The notes: generated by a model not told the origin, from the sequence alone. A stretch of DNA of 64,000 bases from Massilimicrobiota sp. An134 (GCF_002160815.1 NZ_NFLH01000008.1:22677-86676); one strand, 5' to 3'; shown: positions 1 to 9,140, counted from the first letter of the stretch. Made by a program: numbers and translations.

Positions 1-247
1 AATAAGTGACACCATCATATTCAGCTTTAAAAACACCACAATAGCATTTTCTCCAACCAACCCAGATATCATAGTTTGTCACATATTCAATTGTATCTGC
101 CAATTTCATATCCTGATATTTAGGCAAAACAACAATACATTCATGTCCTTTTTGAACAAGTGCTTTTGGAAGTGATCCTAAAACATCTGCTAAACCACCT
201 GATTTAATATAGGGATTCGCTTCACTTGTTGCAAATACGATTTTCAT
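1..247 (-). CDS. glgA: Glycogen synthase, N-terminal part (runs off window)
   Basis: Transfers glucose from ADP-glucose to the growing alpha-1,4-glucan. Only the first 82 residues are visible; the rest lies left of the window. The N-terminus carries the ADP-glucose-binding KSGGLADV motif at residues 15-22, the family's K-x-G-G-L signature. The ATG at 247 overlaps the glgD stop in a TAATG junction, so translation is probably coupled to glgD. It is the third gene of glgC-glgD-glgA. Identity is secure from the motif and the context. Confidence 0.93.
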   Translation of the reverse strand, partial: MKIVFATSEANPYIKSGGLADVLGSLPKALVQKGHECIVVLPKYQDMKLADTIEYVTNYDIWVGWRKCYCGVFKAEYDGVTY

Positions 248-1353
248 TATACAACATCCCCTTCTTTAACATAAAGTGGTTCTCCTTCACCAATAAGCTC
301 TGTTTTCTTTTCTACACGAGCATCTTTATCAATAACTACATTTTCCAAATGAGCTCCTGCGCAAACTTTAGAACCATTTAATATAATACAATTTTTCACA
401 ACGGCATTTTTACCAATTGTAACATTTCGTGATAAAATACATCCATCAACTTCACCGTCAATGATAGCCCCATTAGCCACAAATGATTTTTTAACAATGG
501 CATTCTTTAAATATTTTGTAGGTGGTGTATCATTTGTATTGGTAAAGATTGGCCAAGTACTCTTAAAGACTTGTGTTGAAACATCCATATCCAAGAATTC
601 CATGCTCACTTTATAATAAGCTTCATAAGAATCAATGCATCTTGCAAATCCTTTATATTCATAAGCCATGATTTTTCTTTCATCACATAAGTAAGCAAGT
701 GTATCTCTTAAATTAAAGAATGAACTAATCTTTTGAGCATAGCTAATTAATTTTAATAATGTCTTTTTATTAATAACATATGTTTCTAAAGAAATATTTC
801 TCTCTTTTCTATTTCCTTTATTATTCTTGATTTCCATAACTTGTTTACCTTTTAAACGTAAGAAATCAGAACCAACAAATGTTTCATCAGCATTATCGAT
901 TTTTTGATAAACCATTGTAATTTCAGCACCAGATTTTGCATGTGCATCAACAACATCAGCATAATTCATTGTTGTAATAATATGAGCTGGTGCAATCACA
1001 ACATAATCTGCTTTTGATTTTTCAAGAAAAGCAATATTTTCCACAATATTATTAATATCATGATTATACATTGAACTATTTGCATATTTTTCATTATATA
1101 AAAGTGAAACTCCTCCAGATTTAGAGTTAAAATTCCAAGAGTTTCCATTTCCTAAATGTTTAAACAATGATCTTGGTTTTTCTTTAATAAGAATACCCAC
1201 TGTATCCACATTAGAATTTGACATATTTGATAAAACAAAATCAATAATTCCATAACGACCTAAAAAGCTTACTGAAGCTACTGGCCTTTTTTCTGTTAAA
1301 CCTTTATATGAAACATCAGAGTGTAAATTTATATATCCAACTACTTTTGCCAT
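247..1353 (-). CDS. glgD: GlgD, non-catalytic partner of glucose-1-phosphate adenylyltransferase
   Basis: 368 aa with the nucleotidyltransferase fold followed by a left-handed beta-helix of hexapeptide repeats from about residue 285. The catalytic GGxGTRL loop of GlgC is replaced at residues 9-20, while the downstream RYGIIDFVLSN block is kept. That is the hallmark of GlgD, which forms a hetero-oligomer with GlgC and raises its activity in Firmicutes. A GAGGGGG ribosome site lies 8 bases before the ATG, and the gene starts 18 bases after glgC ends. Confidence 0.93.
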   Translation of the reverse strand: MAKVVGYINLHSDVSYKGLTEKRPVASVSFLGRYGIIDFVLSNMSNSNVDTVGILIKEKPRSLFKHLGNGNSWNFNSKSGGVSLLYNEKYANSSMYNHDINNIVENIAFLEKSKADYVVIAPAHIITTMNYADVVDAHAKSGAEITMVYQKIDNADETFVGSDFLRLKGKQVMEIKNNKGNRKERNISLETYVINKKTLLKLISYAQKISSFFNLRDTLAYLCDERKIMAYEYKGFARCIDSYEAYYKVSMEFLDMDVSTQVFKSTWPIFTNTNDTPPTKYLKNAIVKKSFVANGAIIDGEVDGCILSRNVTIGKNAVVKNCIILNGSKVCAGAHLENVVIDKDARVEKKTELIGEGEPLYVKEGDVV

Positions 1354-1371
1354 CTCGTTAACCCCCTCTTA

Positions 1372-2496
1372 TTATGCATTGTCACTGACAAGTTCCACTT
1401 CTTTAGCTTCTTTATTGATGACGTCAGTTGATTTAATGACAACACCTTCATCAACAATAGCTTTGTAGATTTCTGCACCCTCTTCTACCAATACACCTGG
1501 CATTAAGACAGAATCAACAACCTTTGCACCTTCACCGATATATACATTGTTGAATAAGACAGAACCTTCTACATCACCATTAACGATACAACCTTGAGTA
1601 ACAAGTGAATGCTTAATTGATGCTTCTTCACCAATAATTTGAGGTTTACTCAATGTATCTTCAGTATAGATTTTCCAATCCTTTTTCACATTATAAAGAT
1701 CTAACTCTTTATCATCTAACAAGTCCATATTGGCTTGCCATAAACTTTCCACAGTTCCAACATCTTTCCAATAACCAGAGAATTCATAAGCATATAATTT
1801 TTTCTTATCTTCTAACATCATTGGAATGATATTCATACCAAAATCATGTTTACTATTGTCATCTTTTGCATCTTCAATCAAATATTTTCTTAATTCTTTA
1901 TAAGTAAAGATATAAATACCCATAGATGCCAAAGTTGATTTTGGTTTTTCAGGTTTTTCTTCAAATTCATAAATTGAACCATCTTTATTTGTATTCATAA
2001 TACCAAAACGACTTGCTTCTTTTAAAGAAACATTTAAAACAGCCACTGTTAAATCAGCACCTTTTTCTTTATGTGCTGCCAACATTTCAGCATAATCCAT
2101 CTTATAAATATGGTCTCCTGATAAAATCAAAACATATTCAGGATCATATTGATCTAAGAAACTGATATTCTGATAAATGGCATCAGCTGTTCCTGCATAC
2201 CATGTTGCTCCAACTCCACCTCTTTCACGAGCTGGCAAGATAGCAGCTAATGAGTTATTTCCATCAAGTCCCCACTTAGTTCCAGCACCTACATATGTTC
2301 CAAGCAAGACTGATTCGTATTGTGTCAAAACTCCAACAACATCAATTCCAGAGTTCGCACAATTACTTAAAGGAAAGTCTATAATTCTATACTTTCCTCC
2401 AAAATGTACAGCAGGTTTCGCTACTTTTGCAGTTAATGCTTCAAGACGTGTTCCACGTCCTCCAGCTAAAATCATCGCAACAATTTCTTTTCCCAT
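1372..2496 (-). CDS. glgC: Glucose-1-phosphate adenylyltransferase (ADP-glucose pyrophosphorylase)
   Basis: Makes ADP-glucose and pyrophosphate from ATP and glucose-1-phosphate, the committed step of glycogen synthesis. The 374 residues carry GGRGTRL (12-18), the Lys-containing [15 protein letters not shown] block, WYAGTADAI (99-107) and GDHIYKMDY (127-135), then C-terminal hexapeptide repeats from about residue 290. This is the catalytic subunit next to the inactive GlgD. An AGGAGG site sits 7 bases before the ATG. First gene of the operon; a cre-like site in its leader suggests carbon control. Confidence 0.96.
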   Translation of the reverse strand: MGKEIVAMILAGGRGTRLEALTAKVAKPAVHFGGKYRIIDFPLSNCANSGIDVVGVLTQYESVLLGTYVGAGTKWGLDGNNSLAAILPARERGGVGATWYAGTADAIYQNISFLDQYDPEYVLILSGDHIYKMDYAEMLAAHKEKGADLTVAVLNVSLKEASRFGIMNTNKDGSIYEFEEKPEKPKSTLASMGIYIFTYKELRKYLIEDAKDDNSKHDFGMNIIPMMLEDKKKLYAYEFSGYWKDVGTVESLWQANMDLLDDKELDLYNVKKDWKIYTEDTLSKPQIIGEEASIKHSLVTQGCIVNGDVEGSVLFNNVYIGEGAKVVDSVLMPGVLVEEGAEIYKAIVDEGVVIKSTDVINKEAKEVELVSDNA

Positions 2497-2521
2497 AATT
2501 TTTCCTCCTCAATTGTGATTG

Positions 2522-2535
2522 TGAAAGTGCTTACC
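2522..2535 (-). promoter_or_regulatory. cre-like site in the glgC leader
   Basis: TGAAAGTGCTTACC differs from the CcpA consensus core mainly by TG for CG. It lies between a probable -10 (TAAAAT, minus strand, 2550-2545) and the glgC ribosome site, at about +3 to +16, a position where CcpA would block transcription. No good -35 was found at 17 bases, so the promoter call is weaker than the site. Confidence 0.45.
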
Positions 2536-2718
2536 TATACCTCTATTTTATCACAATCTTTTTTAAAAAAATACTATTTCATGTCAATTTTAATTAAAAA
2601 TTTTTATCAAATTTTTATCAATTTCATTCTGTTTTTAAATAATATTGAACTCATCAATATTTTTTTATTTTTAGCAACTTTTCTAAATTTTTTCATATAG
2701 TGAATAGAGGTGATTAGA

Positions 2719-3141
2719 ATGTCTCCTAGAATCTTATACAACGATTCTGATGTTGATTTACTGGCACGCATTATGAAAGCTGAAGCATTAGGCGAAGGTG
2801 AAGAAGGTATGTTGATGGTCGGTAATGTTGTCGTAAATCGTGTCGTAGCTAACTGCGATGTTTTTAAAGATACACGCACAATTTCTGAAGTTGTTTATCA
2901 AAAAAATGCTTTTTCTGGGGTCGGACAACCATTATTCAATCAACCTGTTAACGCCAAAGAAAAAGAACTGGCTTTACGCAATATTGATGGTTATCGTATT
3001 GAACCAGCTACAAATGCCTTATGGTTTAAAAATCCTGGCAGCAATGTCTCATGCCCCCAACAATTTTATGGCGAACTCAGCGGACGTTACAAAAATCACT
3101 GTTTCTATGCACCTGGTGCTAAATTAAATTGCGACTTATAG
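2719..3141 (+). CDS. cwlJ: Spore cortex-lytic hydrolase CwlJ
   Basis: 140 aa, the usual CwlJ length, made up of the SleB/CwlJ hydrolase domain with no signal peptide and no peptidoglycan-binding domain. KAEALGEG at residues 20-27 contains the glutamate (E22) expected to be catalytic, followed by NVVVNRV. CwlJ degrades muramic-lactam cortex peptidoglycan during germination. The ATG at 2719 is chosen over the in-frame GTG at 2710 because AGAGGTG lies just upstream of it. It is followed directly by gerQ, whose product is needed to place CwlJ in the coat, so CwlJ rather than SleB is the better name. Confidence 0.88.
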   Translation: MSPRILYNDSDVDLLARIMKAEALGEGEEGMLMVGNVVVNRVVANCDVFKDTRTISEVVYQKNAFSGVGQPLFNQPVNAKEKELALRNIDGYRIEPATNALWFKNPGSNVSCPQQFYGELSGRYKNHCFYAPGAKLNCDL

Positions 3142-3149
3142 GAGGATAT

Positions 3150-3452
3150 ATGGATACAAACAATCAAACAATCGTTCCCGGATCTCAAACTTCATCTCTA
3201 CCAACTCCCATTTCTGAACAGACTTATTTAGAAAATATTTTACGTTTAAATATCGGAAAACTTGGTACTTTTTACTTCACATATACTGGCAGTGAAGACT
3301 GGCGCGATCGTGTATACAAAGGTATTATCGAAGAAGTAGGACGTGACCATTTTGTCGTACGTGACCCCAAAAATCAAAAATATTATATTTTTCAGTTTGT
3401 CTATTTCGTTTGGGCCGAATTTGATGAACCTATCAATTTTAATACACGATAG
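3150..3452 (+). CDS. gerQ: Spore coat protein GerQ
   Basis: 100 aa. The C-terminal block LRLNIGKLGTFYFTYTGSE followed by GRDHFVVRDP and FDEPI is the conserved GerQ core. The Gln- and Thr-rich N-terminus (residues 1-30) is variable in the family. GerQ is a coat protein required for CwlJ to act in spore germination. The GGAGG at 3141-3145 overlaps the cwlJ stop region and selects the ATG at 3150 rather than an upstream in-frame start. The pair is probably made in the mother cell, but I see no clear SigE or SigK promoter. Confidence 0.9.
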   Translation: MDTNNQTIVPGSQTSSLPTPISEQTYLENILRLNIGKLGTFYFTYTGSEDWRDRVYKGIIEEVGRDHFVVRDPKNQKYYIFQFVYFVWAEFDEPINFNTR

Positions 3453-3460
3453 CAATTAAA

Positions 3461-3494
3461 AAAACCAATAAAGTTTCGTTCTTTATTGGTTTTT
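3461..3494. terminator. Bidirectional terminator between gerQ and folC
   Basis: Inverted repeat AAAACCAATAAAG / CTTTATTGGTTTT with a 7-base loop and A and T runs on both sides. It serves two convergent genes and reaches into the folC stop codon. Confidence 0.9.
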
Positions 3495-4722
3495 ATTCAC
3501 TTACTTTCTTTAATTCCTGATTTTTTAATTCAATCAGATATTTTCTCACTTTCGAGATAAAATGCAATGACCCCGTTACCACAATATGCTGTTTTTTTAT
3601 ATAAGCTGTCTGCATAGCCTCAATATAACTTTTAACAATTGTTAATTGAGGACGTGGTTCTATGGTCGATAAATCAATAGCTCTTTCATCCTGAAACGTT
3701 GTCACATAGACAGGATAACCTGCTTTTAACATTTCATCAATCATCTCATCAACATCACGATCATTCAAACAAGAAAAGATAATCGCTACATCCTTTTCTT
3801 TTTTGACTCTTAATGTCTGCAACAAAGCTTGGATTCCAGGCATATTATGTGCTCCATCAATATCAACCTGTACATCATGATAAGATAATGTTTCATAACG
3901 CCCTTTCCATGAAGCCTGTTCAATCGCTGGTTGTGTAACAACAGGATCAAACTTAATAAGTTTTGAAGCAATAGTTAAAGCAAGTCTGGCATTTGTCACC
4001 TGATAGATTCCTTGATTTTCCAAGGTAAATGCCATATCACGATATCTAAAATGAAATGGATAACGTGACACCTGATATTCTGGAACGACATACATCACTG
4101 CTCCCATAGCATCACATTGTTCTTGAAATCTTGCTAGAATTGTTCCCTTTGTTTCACTGGTAATAAACATCTGATTCGGTTTTATGATACCCATTTTTTC
4201 ATTAATAATATCATAAATATCCCCTAATTGTTTTTGATGATCAAGCCCTATATTCGTAATAGCACTGACAATAGGATCAATGACATTCGTTTTATCATTC
4301 AAACCACCAATACCCGTTTCAATGATACGATAATCCAAATCCAAAGATTGAAAATAAGCCAACATGATTAAGACATCAATTTCAAACATAGATAACTGAT
4401 CTTCTTCAATGATGCGATAATATTGATTCACGTATTTCAATAAATCTTCATCACTTATAGGAACATCATCAACACGAATACGATCATTATGACTGATCAA
4501 ATAAGGTGATGTAAAAGTTCCAACTTTATACCCATGAGCATTTAAGATACTTCTTAAATAATTCACAGTTGAACCTTTTCCATTGGTTCCAGCAATATGT
4601 ATCATATTTTTTTGTTTCATTAAAATGTGACATTTATTTAAGGTTTCTCGAAATTGATCAATTGTTCTTTTACTTCTTTTTGATTCTATATATGCAATGG
4701 CATCATTCACATGAGTAAACAT
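3493..4722 (-). CDS. folC: Folylpolyglutamate synthase / dihydrofolate synthase
   Basis: 409 aa. Adds glutamate to folates in an ATP-dependent reaction and, in many bacteria, also to dihydropteroate. The P-loop GTNGKGST is at residues 45-52, followed by the SPYL and NDRIR blocks, and GIGGLNDKTN is the family signature (D for the usual R). The start at 4722 follows GGAGG by 8 bases and overlaps the ung stop as TAATG; the upstream in-frame ATG is part of the ribosome site. Whether it also has dihydrofolate synthase activity cannot be told from sequence. Confidence 0.93.
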   Translation of the reverse strand: MFTHVNDAIAYIESKRSKRTIDQFRETLNKCHILMKQKNMIHIAGTNGKGSTVNYLRSILNAHGYKVGTFTSPYLISHNDRIRVDDVPISDEDLLKYVNQYYRIIEEDQLSMFEIDVLIMLAYFQSLDLDYRIIETGIGGLNDKTNVIDPIVSAITNIGLDHQKQLGDIYDIINEKMGIIKPNQMFITSETKGTILARFQEQCDAMGAVMYVVPEYQVSRYPFHFRYRDMAFTLENQGIYQVTNARLALTIASKLIKFDPVVTQPAIEQASWKGRYETLSYHDVQVDIDGAHNMPGIQALLQTLRVKKEKDVAIIFSCLNDRDVDEMIDEMLKAGYPVYVTTFQDERAIDLSTIEPRPQLTIVKSYIEAMQTAYIKKQHIVVTGSLHFISKVRKYLIELKNQELKKVSE

Positions 4723-5375
4723 TAACGAATCCTCCAATCTATCGGTTCTATCCCTTGACTTATTAAAAACTGATTCGTTTTAGAAAAAGGTTTCGAACCA
4801 AAAAAACCACGATAAGCTGATAAAGGTGAAGGATGAGGGCTAGTAATGACACAGTGTTTTGTCTGATCAATCATTTTCGCTTTATCAATAGCCTGTCTTC
4901 CCCACAATATAAATACTAATGGCTTCTCTCTTTGATTCATAGCCTCAATAATATGATTGGTGAAAATTTCCCATCCTTTTTCTTTATGAGAATTAGCACG
5001 ATGAGCTTGTACTGTCAAAACAGTATTTAATAATAACACACCCTGATGTGCCCACGCAGATAAATCACCATGACGAGGAATATCAATTCCAACATCATCA
5101 TGTGCTTCTTTATAAATATTAACCAGACTCGGTGGAATTTGCACACCCTTTGCGACACTAAAAGCCAAGCCATTAGCCTGATGTTCTTCATGATAAGGAT
5201 CCTGCCCAATAATGACAACTTTAATATCGTCATAATCTTTAAAATTAAAGCAATGAAAAATACGATTGCGAGGTGGATAAACCGTATGTATCTGATATTC
5301 ATGATTCACAAAAGCTTCTAACTGCTGATAATAAGGCTGTTGACGTTCATGATCAATAATTGTTTTAAAATCCAT
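4722..5375 (-). CDS. ung: Uracil-DNA glycosylase, family 1
   Basis: Removes uracil from DNA to start base-excision repair. The 217 residues carry GQDPYH (57-62, catalytic D59) and HPSPLSA (181-187, H181), the two defining motifs of family 1, and LLLNTVLTV in between. Both ends overlap neighbours by one base (TAATG with the HAD gene upstream and with folC downstream), so it is translated inside a co-transcribed run. Confidence 0.97.
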   Translation of the reverse strand: MDFKTIIDHERQQPYYQQLEAFVNHEYQIHTVYPPRNRIFHCFNFKDYDDIKVVIIGQDPYHEEHQANGLAFSVAKGVQIPPSLVNIYKEAHDDVGIDIPRHGDLSAWAHQGVLLLNTVLTVQAHRANSHKEKGWEIFTNHIIEAMNQREKPLVFILWGRQAIDKAKMIDQTKHCVITSPHPSPLSAYRGFFGSKPFSKTNQFLISQGIEPIDWRIR

Positions 5376-6193
5376 TAAAGAATAAACCTTTCTACAATTT
5401 CAGCAATGACACCTTCATTATTGTCTGCTTTTGTGACAACATCACAAACTTTTTTCACATCTTCCACAGCATTACCAGCTGCAACTGATAAACCAGCAAC
5501 TTCTAACATTGGTAAATCATTATAATTATCCCCTACAGCAATGCATTCAGATAAATCAACACCAATGATTTGAGCTAAATGTTTTAATCCCTGTCCTTTA
5601 TCCACACCAATCTTATTAAATTCCATATAACGATTAGAAGAATAGCTTACTGCACACATTCCCTCAGTGATAGCTTTCATTTGAGGTTCCAGACTCATTA
5701 AATAAGGCACATCTGTATTTTGGAAAAGGATTTTTGAGATAGGCTCATCTTTTAGAAAATCCATTGTATTTTCAGTCATGATTTCACATTCAACCTGTTG
5801 TTCACGAATACGCTTCGCTTCAGATTCAGATAAATTATAAACATAGACTTTATCCTTTGTATAAATATGCTGGCAGACATCTTGCTGTAAACCAAATTCA
5901 AAGATTTCTTTTGTCTTTTCAAAAGAAAGTCCTTCAAAATATAAAAGCTTATTATCTTTGTTTTCTGTTAAAGCTCCACCATTGAAAGATAAGACATATT
6001 CTTGTGGTATATCATACAATCCTAATAATTTTAAATCACGTTGAATAGACATGAAACCACGCCCAGTTGCTGGGACAAATTTCACTCCTTTTTCTTTCGC
6101 CATTCGTATAAAATCAATATTTCTCTGACAGATCTTATGTTGATCATTCAACAATGTTTCATCCATATCACTTGCGATCACTTTATATTTCAC
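5375..6193 (-). CDS. Cof-type HAD phosphatase
   Basis: 272 aa. Motif I is DMDET (D9, D11), the conserved PATGR follows, and GDNYNDLPML near residue 222 is the C-terminal acidic motif. The class IIB cap lies in the middle. Such enzymes dephosphorylate small phosphates (sugar phosphates, flavin or pyridoxal phosphates); the substrate cannot be read from sequence. It is a tandem paralogue of the next gene upstream, sharing KFVPATGR, MDFLK and an SYSSxRYxEFN block. Same transcriptional run as ung and folC. Confidence 0.88.
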   Translation of the reverse strand: MKYKVIASDMDETLLNDQHKICQRNIDFIRMAKEKGVKFVPATGRGFMSIQRDLKLLGLYDIPQEYVLSFNGGALTENKDNKLLYFEGLSFEKTKEIFEFGLQQDVCQHIYTKDKVYVYNLSESEAKRIREQQVECEIMTENTMDFLKDEPISKILFQNTDVPYLMSLEPQMKAITEGMCAVSYSSNRYMEFNKIGVDKGQGLKHLAQIIGVDLSECIAVGDNYNDLPMLEVAGLSVAAGNAVEDVKKVCDVVTKADNNEGVIAEIVERFIL

Positions 6194-6195
6194 TT

Positions 6196-7014
6196 TTATT
6201 TTTCCCCCTTTAAAATAAATTTTTCAATCACTTCTTTAACAGCTCCCTGATCATAGTCCACCGTTGTAACATAATCACTGATGGCTTGAATATCTTGAGC
6301 TCCTCCAGCCACACAAACACCTAAACCAGCTTCCTGAATCATCGAAACATCATTATAATTATCACCAATCGCAATCACATTTTGTTTATCTATATGGAGA
6401 TAATTAGCTAACCATTTCAATGCTGCCCCTTTACTGACACCTAAAGGATTAAATTCTAGATAACGATATGATGAATAACTGATTGAAAACTGTTTTTTGA
6501 TATCCTCTGGTAAATCTTGTTCAACACTCTTTAAATAATCCATATCAGGTTTGACATATAAAAATTTCGCAATCTTTTCATTTTTTAAAAAATCCATATG
6601 ATAATCATCTATAACCGTAAACGCTGCTTTTTGAGCTTTTTTTCTTGCAATCTCCGTTGGATCTGGTTTAAATAAATAACAATGATTTAATGTAAAAATC
6701 ATAATACATACATCATAATTTTCTCCTAAGTCAAAAAGTTGTTTAGCCTGATCAAAAGTTAATCCCTGAAAAGACAATATTTGAGCATTTTGATTTTCTA
6801 CAATCAGCCCACCATTAAAACAAATAGAATATTCATGGGCCTGCTTGGCTGTTCCAATTTCTTCAAGAATATCTTCAATCATTGAAAATGAGCGTCCCGT
6901 CGCTGGCACAAACTTAACATCCTTAAGCTGTCTGATAGCTTCCTGATTAAACTTAGGAACATGATGATTGACTAACAATGTTTCATCTAAATCAGATAAA
7001 ATCATTTGATACAT
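6196..7014 (-). CDS. Cof-type HAD phosphatase (tandem paralogue)
   Basis: 272 aa from the chosen start. Motif I DLDET, KFVPATGR and GDNYND are present with a type IIB cap, so it is a HAD phosphatase of unknown substrate. Of two in-frame ATGs, the one at 7014 lies 7 bases after GGAGG, whereas the one at 7020 is only one base away, so 7014 is preferred. It begins 2 bases past the esterase stop and ends 2 bases before the paralogous HAD gene. A local duplication is the simplest origin of the pair. Confidence 0.87.
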   Translation of the reverse strand: MYQMILSDLDETLLVNHHVPKFNQEAIRQLKDVKFVPATGRSFSMIEDILEEIGTAKQAHEYSICFNGGLIVENQNAQILSFQGLTFDQAKQLFDLGENYDVCIMIFTLNHCYLFKPDPTEIARKKAQKAAFTVIDDYHMDFLKNEKIAKFLYVKPDMDYLKSVEQDLPEDIKKQFSISYSSYRYLEFNPLGVSKGAALKWLANYLHIDKQNVIAIGDNYNDVSMIQEAGLGVCVAGGAQDIQAISDYVTTVDYDQGAVKEVIEKFILKGEK

Positions 7015-7016
7015 GA

Positions 7017-7799
7017 TCATTCCTCCTCATATAAAAACGCCATGAATAGAGGCACTCTTTGACGCCATTCGCTTTCATTATGTCCAGCCCCTTCAAAATA
7101 ATGGGCTTCCAGATGTTCTATTCGAGATTGTAATTGCTCGTAAATGATTTGATTGCTTTCTATGTACCATTGATTAATCTTTTGATCATCACCACTTTCA
7201 AATTCACCCAAGTCCAAATAAAAACGATTATCCTGACTATATTGTTGATGCCTGATCACATCTAAAAATTCATCAACATAAAACCAGAAAGCGGTAGATA
7301 AAGCCGCACACTTTTTAAAAACATCAGGATAACGAAGAGCCCCATAAGCACTAATGACTGCCCCCATAGAGCTACCCACAATACCAGTATTTTCTTTTTG
7401 GGTACGAAAACGTTGATCAATATAAGGTTTAAGCTCATCTTTTAACCAGTCAATATAAGCTTTTCCTTCTCCACCAATAATCATACCTTTTTGACCCGTT
7501 TCCTGATAAGACAATGCTTCATTAATCTTCCATGGACCATACTCATCCATACGTTTAAAACCTGTTTCATTGCATGGAATGGCGACAAGGATGATTTCCA
7601 TTCCTGTTTGTTTGACATACTCTAAAAATCCCCAACTTATACCACAATAAGAGGAATAATCAAAGAAAGCATTTTGTCCATCTTGAATATAAAGAACAGG
7701 ATAATCTTTATTTTGTTGATAATAATCATCTGGTAAATATACAATAATTTCACGTTCTCGCTGTAATGTTTTCATGGGAAAACAAAAAGATACAAACAT
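7017..7799 (-). CDS. Alpha/beta-hydrolase, esterase D-like
   Basis: 260 aa, no signal peptide. The nucleophile elbow GSSMG (S144) and H240 in the GAGHNE motif fit an alpha/beta-hydrolase of the putative esterase family (Pfam PF00756), whose members hydrolyse carboxylic or feruloyl esters. YIQDGQNAFF at 37-46 is typical of this group. A strong AGGAGGT lies 8 bases before the ATG. It follows the divIC terminator, so it depends on read-through or on a promoter I could not place. The substrate is unknown. Confidence 0.75.
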   Translation of the reverse strand: MFVSFCFPMKTLQREREIIVYLPDDYYQQNKDYPVLYIQDGQNAFFDYSSYCGISWGFLEYVKQTGMEIILVAIPCNETGFKRMDEYGPWKINEALSYQETGQKGMIIGGEGKAYIDWLKDELKPYIDQRFRTQKENTGIVGSSMGAVISAYGALRYPDVFKKCAALSTAFWFYVDEFLDVIRHQQYSQDNRFYLDLGEFESGDDQKINQWYIESNQIIYEQLQSRIEHLEAHYFEGAGHNESEWRQRVPLFMAFLYEEE

Positions 7800-7822
7800 T
7801 TCACAACCTCCTTTGATAAGAC

Positions 7823-7850
7823 AAAAAAATAAGCCCGAGCTTATTTTTTT
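7823..7850 (-). terminator. Terminator ending the spore/division cluster
   Basis: AAAAAAATAAGC / GCTTATTTTTTT around a CCGA loop. The stop codon of divIC lies inside the stem. Read on the minus strand the hairpin ends in a T run. Confidence 0.85.
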
Positions 7851-8134
7851 GTTTCTGGTAATTTAATAACCTCTTCTCCATCATCAGGAAAAATATATTG
7901 CTCTCTGGCATATCTGGCAACATAATCATCATCCGCTAAAAGTTCCACTTCTTCAGATAATTCTTTCTTTTCCTTTTCTAATTCTGCCTTTCTTTCTTCT
8001 AGTTGTGCGAGCTGCTGCTTTTGACCTATGACACGATAAGCATTCACTCCTAGGGTATAAATCAGCAAAGCAGAAATACCAATATAGACAAAGCCTAAGA
8101 GTTTTTTATATCTTGGTGTTTTCTTTTTTGCCAT
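7841..8134 (-). CDS. divIC: Cell division protein DivIC (FtsB/DivIC family)
   Basis: 97 aa bitopic protein. A basic N-terminus is followed by one membrane span at about 12-34, a Lys/Glu-rich coiled coil at 36-66 and the family's C-terminal YVARYAREQYIFPDDGE block. DivIC works with FtsL and DivIB at the septum. The gene overlaps yabQ by 40 bases, and yabP-yabQ-divIC is the conserved Firmicute order, which supports the name. Confidence 0.92.
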   Translation of the reverse strand: MAKKKTPRYKKLLGFVYIGISALLIYTLGVNAYRVIGQKQQLAQLEERKAELEKEKKELSEEVELLADDDYVARYAREQYIFPDDGEEVIKLPETKK

Positions 8135-8517
8135 TTTCTCTTCATCCTTCCTATTCTTTTTTGTATTATACCATTAATATAACGAAAAAAGAAGATAAAA
8201 GGTGAGAATATTCTTTTGAAAATAGATACAATCTTTTCTAAAAAGTACAAAAGATAATACGCATAATAATGACTATATAACAAATATCCCATCAACATAA
8301 AAATAAAAAAATAAAGTCTTAAAATTCCTTCATTCAAGAACACCAAACCATAGAAATAAAGCATTCCAAAACAGATACCTATCAGACATTGACAAATGTA
8401 TCTTAAAAACATGGGAACACCATACAACAAACGATTCATGATATGATAAACACCCGTCATGATAAAACCAAATAAAAAGGAATAAAACAGACATTGAAAC
8501 TGTACAATTAAAGACAT
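8095..8517 (-). CDS. yabQ: Spore cortex biosynthesis protein YabQ
   Basis: 140 aa membrane protein with about four hydrophobic spans (residues 3-25, 37-60, 65-85 and 85-115) and a strongly basic tail. YabQ is needed for cortex formation in Bacillus. Sequence alone would be weak, but its place between yabP and divIC is diagnostic. The ATG overlaps the yabP stop as TAATG. The 3' end overlaps divIC by 40 bases. Confidence 0.85.
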   Translation of the reverse strand: MSLIVQFQCLFYSFLFGFIMTGVYHIMNRLLYGVPMFLRYICQCLIGICFGMLYFYGLVFLNEGILRLYFFIFMLMGYLLYSHYYAYYLLYFLEKIVSIFKRIFSPFIFFFRYINGIIQKRIGRMKRKWQKRKHQDIKNS

Positions 8518-8810
8518 TATTTCAAGAGTTTATTAAACATTTTTTCTTTAGGATGTTGCTTTTTCTTATCTGAAACATAACTGATACTATCAATATTGCC
8601 ACGAATACTGACTTCATTTTGATCTTGATCTAAACGCACTAACGTCAGTTCACTTCCTGTAATATTTAAATAACCTAGGGATGTTTCAATCAAAAATTCA
8701 TATGCATCAAAACTTTCTATTTTTTTAACTCCTGTTAACTCTAAACTTTTACGATCTTTTAAACATACATGATGATAAGGCGTCTGTTCAAAATGTAAAC
8801 TATTATCCAT
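8517..8810 (-). CDS. yabP: Sporulation protein YabP
   Basis: 97 aa soluble protein of the YabP/YqfC family, with the typical LELTGVKKIESFDAYEFLIET core. In Bacillus it acts with YabQ on the spore cortex. The ATG at 8810 lies 6 bases after GGAGGG; an upstream in-frame TTG belongs to the leader. It is translationally coupled to yabQ by TAATG. Confidence 0.85.
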   Translation of the reverse strand: MDNSLHFEQTPYHHVCLKDRKSLELTGVKKIESFDAYEFLIETSLGYLNITGSELTLVRLDQDQNEVSIRGNIDSISYVSDKKKQHPKEKMFNKLLK

Positions 8811-8867
8811 ATTCAACCCTCCTACATCAACATATGTATATCAAAAAGAATTATGCTAAAAAGAGGT

Positions 8868-9140
8868 CTACAAAATTGTAACCTCTGGCTTTTTCTTCTC
8901 TTCTATAATTTCATATAACATATGACTATCATCTTTTAAAACATGTTCTCTTAATTCTTTGACTTTCACCACAAGAATACTACGTCCAAATTCTACTTCA
9001 ATGATGTCATCTATCTTTAATTGAGTGGAAGGTTTTGCGACCTTTCCATTCACTTTAACACGTGAAGCTTCACTCATTTCTTTGGACAAAGTTCTTCTTT
9101 TAATAATTCTTGATACTTTTAAAAATTTATCTAAACGCAC
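8868..9140 (-). CDS. rqcP: RqcP (YabO), S4-domain ribosome quality-control factor
   Basis: 90 aa. MRLDKFLKVSRIIKRRTLS is the start of an S4 RNA-binding domain filling residues 1-65. RqcP binds stalled 50S subunits and works with RqcH in C-terminal alanine tailing. It starts with GTG behind GGAGGAAAT and overlaps the end of spoVT by 10 bases. In Bacillus it is the gene just before yabP, as here. Confidence 0.9.
   Translation of the reverse strand: MRLDKFLKVSRIIKRRTLSKEMSEASRVKVNGKVAKPSTQLKIDDIIEVEFGRSILVVKVKELREHVLKDDSHMLYEIIEEKKKPEVTIL

Noticed and set aside
2515..2879. Small frames between glgC and cwlJ on both strands
   Set aside because: AT-rich, low complexity, no ribosome site, partly antisense to cwlJ.
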